Source: Pirellulales bacterium (GTDB lineage: Bacteria; Planctomycetota; Planctomycetia; Pirellulales; Thermoguttaceae). Taken from it: a DNA stretch of 64,000 nt. Shown in pieces: positions 34,495-43,827 of this stretch. Each line of letters starts with the position of its first letter. Position 1 is the first letter of the stretch. The notes under the pieces were generated by a model. It did not search any database. It saw only the letters and a program-made list of their open reading frames with translations, and was not told the origin of the DNA. Both the position numbers and the translations under genes were made by a program. Location of the stretch: contig JAFGRD010000093.1 of the NCBI GenBank assembly GCA_016935315.1, forward strand, positions 32,343 to 96,342, given 5' to 3'.

Positions 34495-37400
34495 TCACCG
34501 CGGCACGGTACTGACGACAATCGTGGACGCCGTTTCGTTGGTACGTGAAGCTCGGGCAGCCGAATCGAGCTCGTCGGCGAGTTCGTACCACCAGAGGGCT
34601 TGCTCCGGCAAAGGCTTGCTCGGCCGGCCGCCGGCGTCGACGGCCTTGGTCCCCGGCACGGTGATCAGCTTCAGCTCGTTGAGGAAGTGGGTCTGGTTGT
34701 TTCGCGCCAGCAGCATGTCGGTCGCGTTGACCCGGGCGTCGCGGTTGAAGTCGTAGGGGAAATCGACCGGTGCCGGGTCGAGGAACGTCCGCGGATTGTT
34801 CCGCGCCAGCAGCATGTCGGTGGCGTTGACCTTGGCGTCGGTCGTCGAGTTGCCGGCCTCGGCCACGGCGTTGCCGAAGTAGAAGACGTCGGGATGTTCG
34901 AGGCCCGTGCGCTCGGTGGGAAGCACGGTCACCTGCAGCCACTGCTTCTGCACGGCGTAGTCGTCCCAGAGGAGCGTCACCCGATCGGAGCCACCGGCGC
35001 CCTGGCCGGGCCGCACGGCGACGGCGATGGGGGCCGGCGCGTAGGGCCAAGAGAGCGTCTGGTTGCGGTTGCCGGCTCGGAACTCGAAGTCGGCCGCCGT
35101 GGGCACGCCCGGCATGCCGGCGATATCGACCATGATCCCGTTGATGCCGCGCGCGTAGCTGGTGTAGTTGGCCAACGTGGCCGTCTGGCCGGGCAGCAAG
35201 GCCGTCTTGTCCGGAGCAATCGCGTTGTCGTCCGACCCGTTGGCCGCCGGATTGTTGCCGTCGAACGCCGAGCGGTTGTAGAAGACATAGCGGCCGACGA
35301 CGGCGGCGCCGCTGTCGTCGTCCAAATTCACCACGGCCACGTCGACGGGATTCAGGCCGCTGTAGTGCGCGTCGCTGCTTTGCGCGGCGCCGGTCACGAT
35401 CGTATAGCCCACGTCGCCGTCGGGCACCGAGTCGTCGACGCCGGTGACGGTCACCATTTGCGGGTTGTTCCAGGCGGCCGCGGGGAAGGTGACGCTGGCC
35501 GGCGCGACCGTTCCCTCGCCGGGGTTGCTCGACGAAAGCCCGACGCTCACGTCGCCGGCGGGCGGCGTATCGAGCAAGATATAGAACGTCGCCGCGCCGC
35601 CCGCTTCGGTCGTCGTCAGCCCGGAAGTCGGCATCAGAGTGATGCCGGGCGTCAGCGACACGGTCTCGATCAGGACCGCTTTGTCACCCGGACCGAGCGC
35701 CACGCCATGGAACATGCCGCCGAGACCGCCGAAAACCTCGGTGGCTTCGAAGGCCTCGACCCCGACGATCGCCGGGTCGGCCGCGGCGTCGGCGCTGGTA
35801 ATACCGTTGCCGGTCCAGAAGCTGGGGGCGTTCTGGTCGCGGGCATGGAGGATTTGTGCCCTATGCAGCAGTCCCGGCGAGGCGTCCCAATCGTCGTAGT
35901 TGACGATCAGGCCGTTGTCGTGGATATCGAGCCTGCCCGTCGGCACATGATCCCCGGCAAGCAGTAATCGCTCGACCGCCAGGGCCGTGTTTCCGCCGGG
36001 CGTCAGCGCGACCCGCGAGCCGGCGCCAACGTCGAGCGAGGTGAAGCGTTGGGTGGCGACGAAGTTGACCGTGGTTCCGGCGTTGCGGACGATGGCGCGA
36101 TCGGAGCCCGCGCCTCCCAGCGAGGCGTCCATGTTGACCCACCCGCCGTGGACCTCGATCGTGTTGGTACCGGTGCCGGTATCGATCGCCAGCAGATCGA
36201 CGCCGGCGGCGGGGAGGTTTCCGCCGTTGATCGAGAGGCGGTCGTCGGGAACCCGCGCGTCGTGGCTGCCCATATCGACAACCAAGGTGGCCACGTCGAG
36301 GAACGCCAGCGCCTCGAAGGCCACACCACCGCTGGTGCCCGAGATGCGAGGCCTGCCCGGGCGGATTTCGTCGATCGCCAGGATGTCGCCCGAAGCGGGC
36401 GTCACCAACGTGAACCGGTCGAAGACGCGGGCCGTAATCGGCTCCAGGCCGGTAAACGAGATGGTCCGGCCGTCGACCTGGACCGTGCCTTCGCCGGGGC
36501 GGCCCGCGTCGGGACAGTAGACACCCTGGCTGGCCGGGGTTCCGGTCACGTAGAGCGCGTCGCCCGGCGAGCCGGTCGGGTCGCCGCCGTCGATCGACAC
36601 GCTCGAAGCGGGCGGCGCTTCGACGTGGAACGAGTCGGCCCCGGGTCCGCCGAAGAGTGTCAGCGGAGTCGCCGGGTTGGTCCCTTCGACGCGAATCGAG
36701 TCGTTGCCCGTGCCGGCGCTGAGGATCAGCAGCTCCAGCGACGCGTCGTAGCCGGTCAACCCGGCCGCGCTGCGGGCAACGTTTTGATCCGTAATGATGT
36801 AGATCTGGCTCGTCGCGGTGGCCTGGTCTTCGATCTCGAGTCGGTCCGATCCGCCCTGGCCGCGAACGAGCAGATCGCCGTCGACGGAGTCGAGGTTGCC
36901 GTTGCCGACGTAAATCCCGTCGTTGCCGCCGCCGGCGTTGATGTCGGTCGTCTGCCCGGCCGGCGTGCCGAGGACGTCGATCCGGTCATTGCCGGGGCCG
37001 GTGGTGAGCGTGAGATTCTCCAGCGTGCCGTAGAAGACCTCATTGTTGTAGGCGTCGGTGACGCGGCTGGCGGAGACGGTGTACGTGGTGCCGCTGAGGT
37101 AGGCCGCGTCGCTGACGATGAGTTGATCGTGGCCGTTCTGGCCGTTGGCGGTCACGGCCGCCCTCAGCGACAACACCTGGGCGGCGGGACAGATCCGGAT
37201 CGTGTCGTCGCCGTCGTTGGCATTGACCGTGACGGGTGCCCCGGTAGCCGTGCTGTCGACATCGATCACGTCGCGGCCCGGGCCGGTCGTGAGCGTCAGG
37301 CCCTCCATGGTGCCATAGAAGACTTCGTTGTTGTAGGCGTCGGCAACGCGGCTGGCGGTGACGTAGTAGCTGGTGCCGTTGGGGTAGGCCGCATCGCTGA

Positions 37401-39309
37401 CGGTCAACTGGTCGTTGCCGTCCTGGCCGTTGACCGTGACGGCCCCGCCGAGTTCGAACACCTGCGAAATGGGGCAGATGCGGATCGTGTCGTCGCCGCC
37501 GTTGGCGTTGATCACCACGGGCGTGCCCGGGGCCGTGCTTTCCACGTCGATGATGTCGTGGCCGGTGCCGGTGTTCAGCGTTACGCCCTCCATCGTGCCG
37601 TAGAGCACTTCGTTGCCGTAGACGTCGGCCACGCGGTTGTCGGTCACCGTGTAGGTCGTACCGCCGGCGAAAACCGAATCGTAGACCACCAGTTGGTCGC
37701 TGCCGCCCTGGCCGTTGACCGTCACGGTCTCGCCGAGATTGAAGACCTGCGAGGCCGGATTGATCCGGATCGTGTCGCTGCCGTTGCCCGCGTGGATCGT
37801 CACTGGCGTGCCCGACGGGGCGCCGTTTACGTCGATCGAGTTTCCACCGCCGCGGCCGAGGAGGTTGAGTTGCTCGATGTGGCTGTAGTAGGCCCGGGGA
37901 CCGCCGCCGCGTTCCACGTACCAACTGTCGATGGTATAGGCCATCGGCGGCGGGAAGTCGCCCGCCGCGTCGTTGAAGGTCAACGTGTCGGTGCCCGGGC
38001 CGCCGTCGAACGACACGTTGCCTTCGACCCACGCCAGGTTGCCGGCCGGGCCCCCGACGTAAACCACGTCGTTGCCTTCCCCGCCTTCGATCGAGGCCGT
38101 CACTCCCGGCGGTAACCCGTACACGTGGATCGTATCGCTGCCCTGGCCGGCTTCCACGACGATCGAGAGGACGTCGGCAAGGTCGAACTCGCTGACGAAG
38201 GCGGGCAGGTCTTCGGCGCCGGGCAGGGCGCCGGTGCCCGGCACGTCGTTGCCCAGATCGACGCTGACCAGCACCTTGCTGCCGTCGCTGTCGATAGTGA
38301 TTTGGTCGTCACTGACGTCGTTGCCGCCGCGGATGCGAAGCTGTCCGGTCGTTTCGTTGAGCATCGCGTGGAAGGTACCGAATTTCTGCGGCAGCTCGAC
38401 CGTGTAGCCGTAGCTGTCCTTGAGGATCAGCGCGAGCGTGTCGGGGATCAGCCGCCGGCGGCCCGTCCACGGCGTGAACCACGTCATCAGATCCAACGCG
38501 CCGAAGTACTCCGTGCCGTTGTACATCACGTGGGCGGGGGCCATGCCGATCCGGGCCCCGTGGGCCGTGTGGGTCGCCGACCCGCCGTCCGACCCGCCGT
38601 TGCAACTGGTGACCAGGTGCCGAATGCTGGGGCCCTGGAACACGTAGAAGGACCCGGGGTTGGGTGGATTGCCGCTGAAGTCGACGACTCCCGTGTTGGT
38701 CGAGTGCTGGTTGAAGCCGTGGTTGCCGCCGACGAGTCCCATGCAGTGGCCGATTTCGTGGGCGGCCAAGGTGTAGAAGTCGCTCAGCCGGATCGGCGGT
38801 TGCCCGTCGTCGACGGCCACGCCGGTAAAGACGTTGCCGATCTCGCCGTCGAATTCGGCCCAGTCGTTGGGCACCGGGTCGATGTAGTAACCGCCGCCGT
38901 CGCCCAACCCGTCGCCGTTCAGGTCGTCGCCGCGGCCCAAATCGATCGAGCCGGCATCCGGCTGGTTGGCACTGGTCCAGTGCGTCACCCCGCCCAAGCC
39001 GCCGCGGTCCGTGCCGGTCGCCGCCATGCTCAACGTCAGGTTGAAGGTATTGCCGCCGCCGGGATAGTTGAAATCGACGATCATCCGTTCCCAGTGGTCG
39101 ATCACGGCGTCGATCACCGCCCGGGCGGCGTTGGCACCGGCGCCGAACACGTCGCTGAAGCGATCGCTGGCCTGTCCGCGATTGACCCAGTTGATTGTCG
39201 AAAGCAGCAAGCGGCCTTCGAGTTGTTCCAGACGGAGCCTTCGCGCGGCGGCAGCAGGTCTCCGGCTGCCCCGATCCGACGTGCCGCGAAGAGAACTGAA
39301 TGCACGCAT
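34495..39309 (-). CDS. Giant secreted metzincin-like protein with repeats and dockerin-like C-terminus
   Basis: 1604 residues; GAGGGG precedes the ATG. The N-terminus has RLRLEQLEGRLLLS (24-37), the LEPRxLL-type motif of planctomycete surface proteins. A metalloprotease-like region contains AAHEIGHCMGLVGGNHGF (about 183-200): HExxH is intact but the third histidine is 3 residues further on than in HExxHxxGxxH; GALDLMTWF may be the Met-turn. Then come 95-residue beta repeats (about 480-860; N-G-x-x-G-x-D-x-L and G-D-D-T-I-R-I motifs) like calcium-binding RTX-type units, a Calx-beta-like domain (about 1223-1336, TTTEAGGAATFYILLDTPPA) and two dockerin-like EF-hand repeats (DAKVNATDMLLARNN and DARVNATDMLLARNN, about 1490-1545). 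It is probably calcium-dependent and extracellular; whether it is an active protease is open. Confidence 0.85.
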   Translation of the reverse strand: MRAFSSLRGTSDRGSRRPAAAARRLRLEQLEGRLLLSTINWVNRGQASDRFSDVFGAGANAARAVIDAVIDHWERMIVDFNYPGGGNTFNLTLSMAATGTDRGGLGGVTHWTSANQPDAGSIDLGRGDDLNGDGLGDGGGYYIDPVPNDWAEFDGEIGNVFTGVAVDDGQPPIRLSDFYTLAAHEIGHCMGLVGGNHGFNQHSTNTGVVDFSGNPPNPGSFYVFQGPSIRHLVTSCNGGSDGGSATHTAHGARIGMAPAHVMYNGTEYFGALDLMTWFTPWTGRRRLIPDTLALILKDSYGYTVELPQKFGTFHAMLNETTGQLRIRGGNDVSDDQITIDSDGSKVLVSVDLGNDVPGTGALPGAEDLPAFVSEFDLADVLSIVVEAGQGSDTIHVYGLPPGVTASIEGGEGNDVVYVGGPAGNLAWVEGNVSFDGGPGTDTLTFNDAAGDFPPPMAYTIDSWYVERGGGPRAYYSHIEQLNLLGRGGGNSIDVNGAPSGTPVTIHAGNGSDTIRINPASQVFNLGETVTVNGQGGSDQLVVYDSVFAGGTTYTVTDNRVADVYGNEVLYGTMEGVTLNTGTGHDIIDVESTAPGTPVVINANGGDDTIRICPISQVFELGGAVTVNGQDGNDQLTVSDAAYPNGTSYYVTASRVADAYNNEVFYGTMEGLTLTTGPGRDVIDVDSTATGAPVTVNANDGDDTIRICPAAQVLSLRAAVTANGQNGHDQLIVSDAAYLSGTTYTVSASRVTDAYNNEVFYGTLENLTLTTGPGNDRIDVLGTPAGQTTDINAGGGNDGIYVGNGNLDSVDGDLLVRGQGGSDRLEIEDQATATSQIYIITDQNVARSAAGLTGYDASLELLILSAGTGNDSIRVEGTNPATPLTLFGGPGADSFHVEAPPASSVSIDGGDPTGSPGDALYVTGTPASQGVYCPDAGRPGEGTVQVDGRTISFTGLEPITARVFDRFTLVTPASGDILAIDEIRPGRPRISGTSGGVAFEALAFLDVATLVVDMGSHDARVPDDRLSINGGNLPAAGVDLLAIDTGTGTNTIEVHGGWVNMDASLGGAGSDRAIVRNAGTTVNFVATQRFTSLDVGAGSRVALTPGGNTALAVERLLLAGDHVPTGRLDIHDNGLIVNYDDWDASPGLLHRAQILHARDQNAPSFWTGNGITSADAAADPAIVGVEAFEATEVFGGLGGMFHGVALGPGDKAVLIETVSLTPGITLMPTSGLTTTEAGGAATFYILLDTPPAGDVSVGLSSSNPGEGTVAPASVTFPAAAWNNPQMVTVTGVDDSVPDGDVGYTIVTGAAQSSDAHYSGLNPVDVAVVNLDDDSGAAVVGRYVFYNRSAFDGNNPAANGSDDNAIAPDKTALLPGQTATLANYTSYARGINGIMVDIAGMPGVPTAADFEFRAGNRNQTLSWPYAPAPIAVAVRPGQGAGGSDRVTLLWDDYAVQKQWLQVTVLPTERTGLEHPDVFYFGNAVAEAGNSTTDAKVNATDMLLARNNPRTFLDPAPVDFPYDFNRDARVNATDMLLARNNQTHFLNELKLITVPGTKAVDAGGRPSKPLPEQALWWYELADELDSAARASRTNETASTIVVSTVPR
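36980..37850 (-). repeat. 285-bp tandem repeats inside the giant secreted protein
   Basis: Successive copies of a 95-codon unit; matching segments start near 37026, 37310 and 37595 on the plus strand, 285 nt apart, and are highly similar at DNA level. This implies recent internal duplication. Confidence 0.85.
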
Positions 39310-39976
39310 GATCGTCCCCTCAGGCTGATGGCTTGATGCCGACGGTGGCTTGCTGGAAAGCCCCTGCCGGATGGCGAGGTGTTTCCCGTCACGGGAACAG
39401 CCTCAAGGTATTACAACTCGAAGTGCGTGTCAAGTGTTTTTCGCACACGCTATTGTGTTTGCGCGCCAAACTCATAGCCCCACTCCGCCCCCCCCGAAGC
39501 CTTTTCGCCGGAGTTTTCGTTTGCGTGTCTCATGCGCGTCCTATTGCCACGAGTTTTCGGGGCTTGGGCTAGGAGACGGCGATTGGGGGCCGGCTTTCCA
39601 CTGCCGTGACGTAGCCGCGGCAACGGCAAGGCGATGTGTCTTCAATCGAGCATCTTCCGTCGCAATCCGACTTCGCTGGGGAATCTGGTACACAGCCTTG
39701 GCACAACGTGCAATAATGCTGCTATACTTTCGGACGGTCGCGCGGGTCGTGTTTCCCTTCCTGCGGGACGTAGAATGCGGAGTCGCCGACGGAGTGCAGC
39801 GGCGCGATGCCGGCTACCTCGCGTTTGCCGTAGCGCCGCTGAAAGCGAAAGCTGTTCTCCGGCAGAGCAGGCGAGGAGTTGCGACTCGAACGCATCTGCG
39901 TCGCGGGCGGCGCCGCACGTATCGTTCCAGTTTCCACGGATGCCCCCCTCCTTCCCAACCCCGAAAGCTGAACACG
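39310..39976. other. Divergent intergenic region between large secreted-protein genes
   Basis: 667 bp. It contains a promoter-like TTGGCA / TATACT pair (39698-39728) for the plus-strand propeller gene. A long open frame runs in from 39350 but has no coding character before 39977. No RNA gene was recognised. Confidence 0.4.
39698..39728 (+). promoter_or_regulatory. Possible promoter of the two-propeller operon
   Basis: TTGGCA (39698-39703), 19-nt spacer, TATACT (39723-39728); long leader of about 245 nt to the ATG at 39977. Confidence 0.45.
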
Positions 39977-42900
39977 ATGAGCATCCACGCAAGAGCACTC
40001 ATGGCCACATCGCTGCTTCTGGCAGGCAGTTGGCACGCAATCGCCACCGAGACCGAAAACCTCAATGCTCGCATCCTGCCCACGCCGGGCAAGATGGCGA
40101 CCGACGGCAGGATCGATGACTGGGATCTCTCCGGCGGCGTGTTCGTCTGCAGCGATGTGGAGAACCTGCGCGACAAGATGGGCGTCTGGGTCCACGCCAT
40201 GTACGATGCGGACAATCTCTACGTTCTGGCTCGTTGGATTGACGAGACGCCCCTGAGTAATCCCGGCTCCATTGCCGGCAGCTACGGCTGGGACGGCGAC
40301 TCTCTGCAACTTCGTCTCATCGCCAAACCGGAGGACGGCGGTCCACCGCCGATCTGCTGGGTCACCGCCTGGCGCGACCGCGACGGCAAGGACGTGATCG
40401 ACCTGGACTTCCCCAAAGAGAACCATGAGAAACTCAAGGATGCCAAGAACAGGGGCGCGCAACAGGCCTTTCTGAAAAACGCTGATGGCAAGGGCTACGT
40501 ACAGGAGATGGCCCTGCCTTGGAAGACACTTGTCGCCGGTGGCATCACCCCAAAGCCGGGCGATCGCATCAACGTCTCCGTCGAGGCGAATTTCAATACG
40601 GGCAGCAACTTCCGCATCACCATGAAGGATATCTTCCGTCCCGGCGTTACTCCAGATCGGGTGTTTACCTTTACGGCCGACAGGTGCTGGGGCTTCGGGA
40701 CCTTCGAAGCGCGAGGCCATGTCGAACCACGGAAACTGCGTCTGGCCGACCGACGGGAATTCGACGTCGCCATGAAGGACGGTGTGCCGGTCATCAATTG
40801 GCAAGGGCTCTACGAAGAGACGAGAATGGAGGGGTTTGCCAAACTCACTCTTGACCTGCCCCAGGACGGTTTCGTGTCGTTGAATATCAAGAATGCCGAG
40901 GGCCAGGTGGTACGCCAACTGCTCACCGCCCAATTCATGACCCACGGCAAGCACGAGATCCTCTGGGATGGCCTCACCAATATGAGCCATCTCAGGCCGG
41001 GCGAGGTCGTCGGCGCGGGCAATTACACCTGGGAGGCAATCTACCACACCGGTGTCGGCCTGCGGATGGTCGGCTGGGCCGACAACGGCGGCAGGGCGCC
41101 TTTTGACTCGCCCGGCGGCAACTGGGGCGGCGACCACGGGATGCCCAGCGCCGTGACCACCGATGGCGAGCAGATGGTCCTGGGGTGGAACGGCTCGGAG
41201 GCCGGTCAGGCCGTCGTCTGTACGGACCTCGACGGCAACGCCAAATGGCGGCACAAACACGGCGGCTTCGGTGGCGCTCGTCACGTCGCCGTGGGAGGCG
41301 ATATCGTCTATGTCAACGACGGCCACGAGGACGTCATCTATCGGCTCGACGCGAAAAACGGAGCGTACAGCTACTGGAGCGGCAAGGACACGGCGGTTCT
41401 TCCCATCGGCCCCGGCTTGACCGGGCTGGATGTTGCCGATGGCAAGCTCTATCTGAGCCAGGGCAGGGGTATCCGCGTCCTGGATGCCGAGTCCGGTGAA
41501 GAACTCCGTACGATTGACGTCGCCGAACCGGGTGATCTGGAGGCGGCGGGCAGTACGGTCTACGTGCTTTCTTCCACGAGTCAGGTGCTGCGGTTGAAGA
41601 CCGATGGCACTATCGAAACTGTTGTCACCGGATTGAGCAATGCCCGCGGTCTGGCCATCGGCGAGGACGGTGACATCTATGTTGGTGTCCTTGACCCGGA
41701 CCACCAGGTCAAGGTCTTTGCCCAGGACGGCAAGCTCCTTCGCAGCATCGGCGAGCCGGGCGGCCGTGCACGGGGACCGTGGAAACAGAACCGCTTGTAC
41801 TGCATCAACGGTTTGCGAGTGGATTCGCGCGGCACGCTGTGGGTGGCGGAACAGAATGATCGACCCAAGAGAGTCTCCTGTTGGAACAGCAAGAACGGTT
41901 CGTTCGTGAAGGAATTCTTCGGCCCCACGGCATACGGTGCGCTCGGCGGCGCGATTTCACCCGAGGATCCGCTGGTGATGGTGGGCAGCGGCTGCGAATG
42001 GCAGCTCGATCCGGTGACCGGCAGGGCCCGGTGCGTCGGCCTCTTTCACCGTGGCGGAATGAGCAACAGCCGCTTCGGTCAAGGTCCCGACGGTCGCTTG
42101 TATGTGGCCGTGGCCGAAGGGTGGATCCACGGATACAGCCCGGTGTCGATCTATCAGCGCATGGGACCGGGGCAGTACAAGCTGCGAACTCGCTTCGACG
42201 CGATCAGCGATGAGAAGAACGACCAAGGCTGGTCGACGGGTAACCTGACCGGTGCCCGGATCTGGTCGGACGCCAACGACGATCAGCGGGAGCAACCCGA
42301 GGAAGTGCGGCAGTACAGGATCGACCTGGTCGGCTGGCTCTCGGGCTGGTACATGCCGATGACCCAGAGCATGATCTTCTACGGCGGAGTCTATCGCATT
42401 GCGCCCACCGGTTGGACTGCCTGCGGCGCGCCGCTCTACGATCTGACGCAGGCCAAGAAGATGCCGGCGCCCGAAGACATCCTGCGTCGCGGCGGCATGG
42501 GTTCTCAACGGGGCTGCGGTTCCCAGGACGGCAGACTGATTGTCTACAACGGCCATTACGGCGAGAACCACAGCGATTTCTCCTGCTACGATATTGCCAC
42601 CGGAAAGCTGAAATGGACCTACCCCAACAACTACGTTGGTGTGCACGGCGGCCACAACGCGCCTCCTCCTCAAACCGGGATGATCCGCGGCGCCTACGAC
42701 CTCGTCGGCACGGGCAGGCTTCCCGAGCCGATCGGCGACGTCTTTGTCGTCGCTACCGACAAGGGCGAGTGGCACATGCTGACCGGCGACGGCTATTACC
42801 TGAGCGGGCTCTTCGAGGCCGATCCGCTGAAGATCCGCTGGCCCGACAACGCGACTCCCGGCGCCATCATGGACACCTGCCCACCCGGCATGGGCGGCGA

Positions 42901-43792
42901 GGACTTCGGCGGCTCGATGATCGTCACCAAGGACGGCCAGTTGCACCTTCAGGCCGGCAAGACGGCCTACATCAACGTGAAGGTCGTCGGACTCGATACC
43001 GTCAAGGCGCTCAAGGGCGGTAAGCTGGAAATCAAGCCCAGTGACATCGCTCTGGCCAATGCGTTCCGCGAGAAACTGCTGCAGGCCAGCGTGGGCACCC
43101 GACAGTACACGGCGAAGAGGCGTTCGGTCAGATTCACCGGCGATCTGCGCGAGGATTTTGCCGCCGGTGAGCCGCTGACCTTCGAGAAAAACCGGGCAGG
43201 CCGCATCGAGGCGGCCCTCGCCTGGGATGCGGAGAACCTCTACCTCGGCTGGCGGGTCAACGACGACACGCCGTGGGTCAACGGCGCCATGGATCCGGTT
43301 CAGATGTATGCCAGGGGCGATACGGTCGACTTCCAGATCGGCACCGATCCCACCGCCGACCCCGAACGCCACGAAGCGGCGCTCGGCGACCTGCGCCTGT
43401 CGATCGGCAACTTCCAGGGCAAGCCGACCGCGGTGGTCTATCGTCGCATTGCGAGCGAGAAGCGGCCTCGCACGTTCTTCTCGGGCGTGATTCGCGATGG
43501 TTACGAGGTGCAAAGCGTCGTGATTCTCAAGGACGCGAGGATCGAGACGCAGGTCGATGCGAAGGACAATCGCTACACCGTGGAAGCCGCCATCCCGCTG
43601 GCATCACTGGGACTGACGATCACCCCCGGATTGCAGCTCAGCGGCGACATCGGCGCCACCCACGGCGACCGTGCTGGCACCGACACCGTGTTGCGCAGCT
43701 ACTGGAACAATCAAGCCACCGGCATCATCGCCGACGAGGTCTTCGAATTGAAGATGGCTCCGAAGAACTGGGGGCACATCGGCTTCGAATAG
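39977..43792 (+). CDS. Large secreted beta-propeller protein with CBM9-like ends and FlgD-like domain
   Basis: The ATG at 39977 is followed by a signal peptide (MSIHARALMATSLLLAGSWH); the open frame to 39350 is not coding. 1271 residues: an N-terminal CBM9/DOMON-like domain (GKMATDGRIDDWDLSGGVFV ... YVLARWIDETPL); a FlgD-like Ig domain (FVSLNIKNAEGQVVRQLLTA ... HEILWDGLTN, about 285-335); an NHL/PQQ-type beta-propeller (about 375-930; GLDVADGKLYLSQGRGIRVL, RGLAIGEDGDIYVG); and a C-terminal CBM9-like domain (about 1060-1271; IEAALAWDAENLYLGWRVND). CBM9-type domains often bind reducing-end sugars. It is predicted to be periplasmic or extracellular, with polysaccharide binding or processing likely. 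The propeller may also carry an enzymatic function not visible here. A paralogue follows after 35 bp. Confidence 0.8.
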   Translation: MSIHARALMATSLLLAGSWHAIATETENLNARILPTPGKMATDGRIDDWDLSGGVFVCSDVENLRDKMGVWVHAMYDADNLYVLARWIDETPLSNPGSIAGSYGWDGDSLQLRLIAKPEDGGPPPICWVTAWRDRDGKDVIDLDFPKENHEKLKDAKNRGAQQAFLKNADGKGYVQEMALPWKTLVAGGITPKPGDRINVSVEANFNTGSNFRITMKDIFRPGVTPDRVFTFTADRCWGFGTFEARGHVEPRKLRLADRREFDVAMKDGVPVINWQGLYEETRMEGFAKLTLDLPQDGFVSLNIKNAEGQVVRQLLTAQFMTHGKHEILWDGLTNMSHLRPGEVVGAGNYTWEAIYHTGVGLRMVGWADNGGRAPFDSPGGNWGGDHGMPSAVTTDGEQMVLGWNGSEAGQAVVCTDLDGNAKWRHKHGGFGGARHVAVGGDIVYVNDGHEDVIYRLDAKNGAYSYWSGKDTAVLPIGPGLTGLDVADGKLYLSQGRGIRVLDAESGEELRTIDVAEPGDLEAAGSTVYVLSSTSQVLRLKTDGTIETVVTGLSNARGLAIGEDGDIYVGVLDPDHQVKVFAQDGKLLRSIGEPGGRARGPWKQNRLYCINGLRVDSRGTLWVAEQNDRPKRVSCWNSKNGSFVKEFFGPTAYGALGGAISPEDPLVMVGSGCEWQLDPVTGRARCVGLFHRGGMSNSRFGQGPDGRLYVAVAEGWIHGYSPVSIYQRMGPGQYKLRTRFDAISDEKNDQGWSTGNLTGARIWSDANDDQREQPEEVRQYRIDLVGWLSGWYMPMTQSMIFYGGVYRIAPTGWTACGAPLYDLTQAKKMPAPEDILRRGGMGSQRGCGSQDGRLIVYNGHYGENHSDFSCYDIATGKLKWTYPNNYVGVHGGHNAPPPQTGMIRGAYDLVGTGRLPEPIGDVFVVATDKGEWHMLTGDGYYLSGLFEADPLKIRWPDNATPGAIMDTCPPGMGGEDFGGSMIVTKDGQLHLQAGKTAYINVKVVGLDTVKALKGGKLEIKPSDIALANAFREKLLQASVGTRQYTAKRRSVRFTGDLREDFAAGEPLTFEKNRAGRIEAALAWDAENLYLGWRVNDDTPWVNGAMDPVQMYARGDTVDFQIGTDPTADPERHEAALGDLRLSIGNFQGKPTAVVYRRIASEKRPRTFFSGVIRDGYEVQSVVILKDARIETQVDAKDNRYTVEAAIPLASLGLTITPGLQLSGDIGATHGDRAGTDTVLRSYWNNQATGIIADEVFELKMAPKNWGHIGFE

Positions 43793-43827
43793 AGTCTGAC
43801 TCCCCGACAATCACCGAACTCCAGAAC

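Noticed and set aside
36049..38115. Very long plus-strand open frame (688 codons) opposite the giant secreted protein
   Set aside because: It lies inside the antisense of a repetitive GC-rich gene and shows V/G/D/R-rich shadow composition with no ribosome-binding site.
39350..39976. In-frame upstream extension of the first propeller gene
   Set aside because: The extension has no coding character and would put the signal peptide (starting at 39977) in the middle of the protein.
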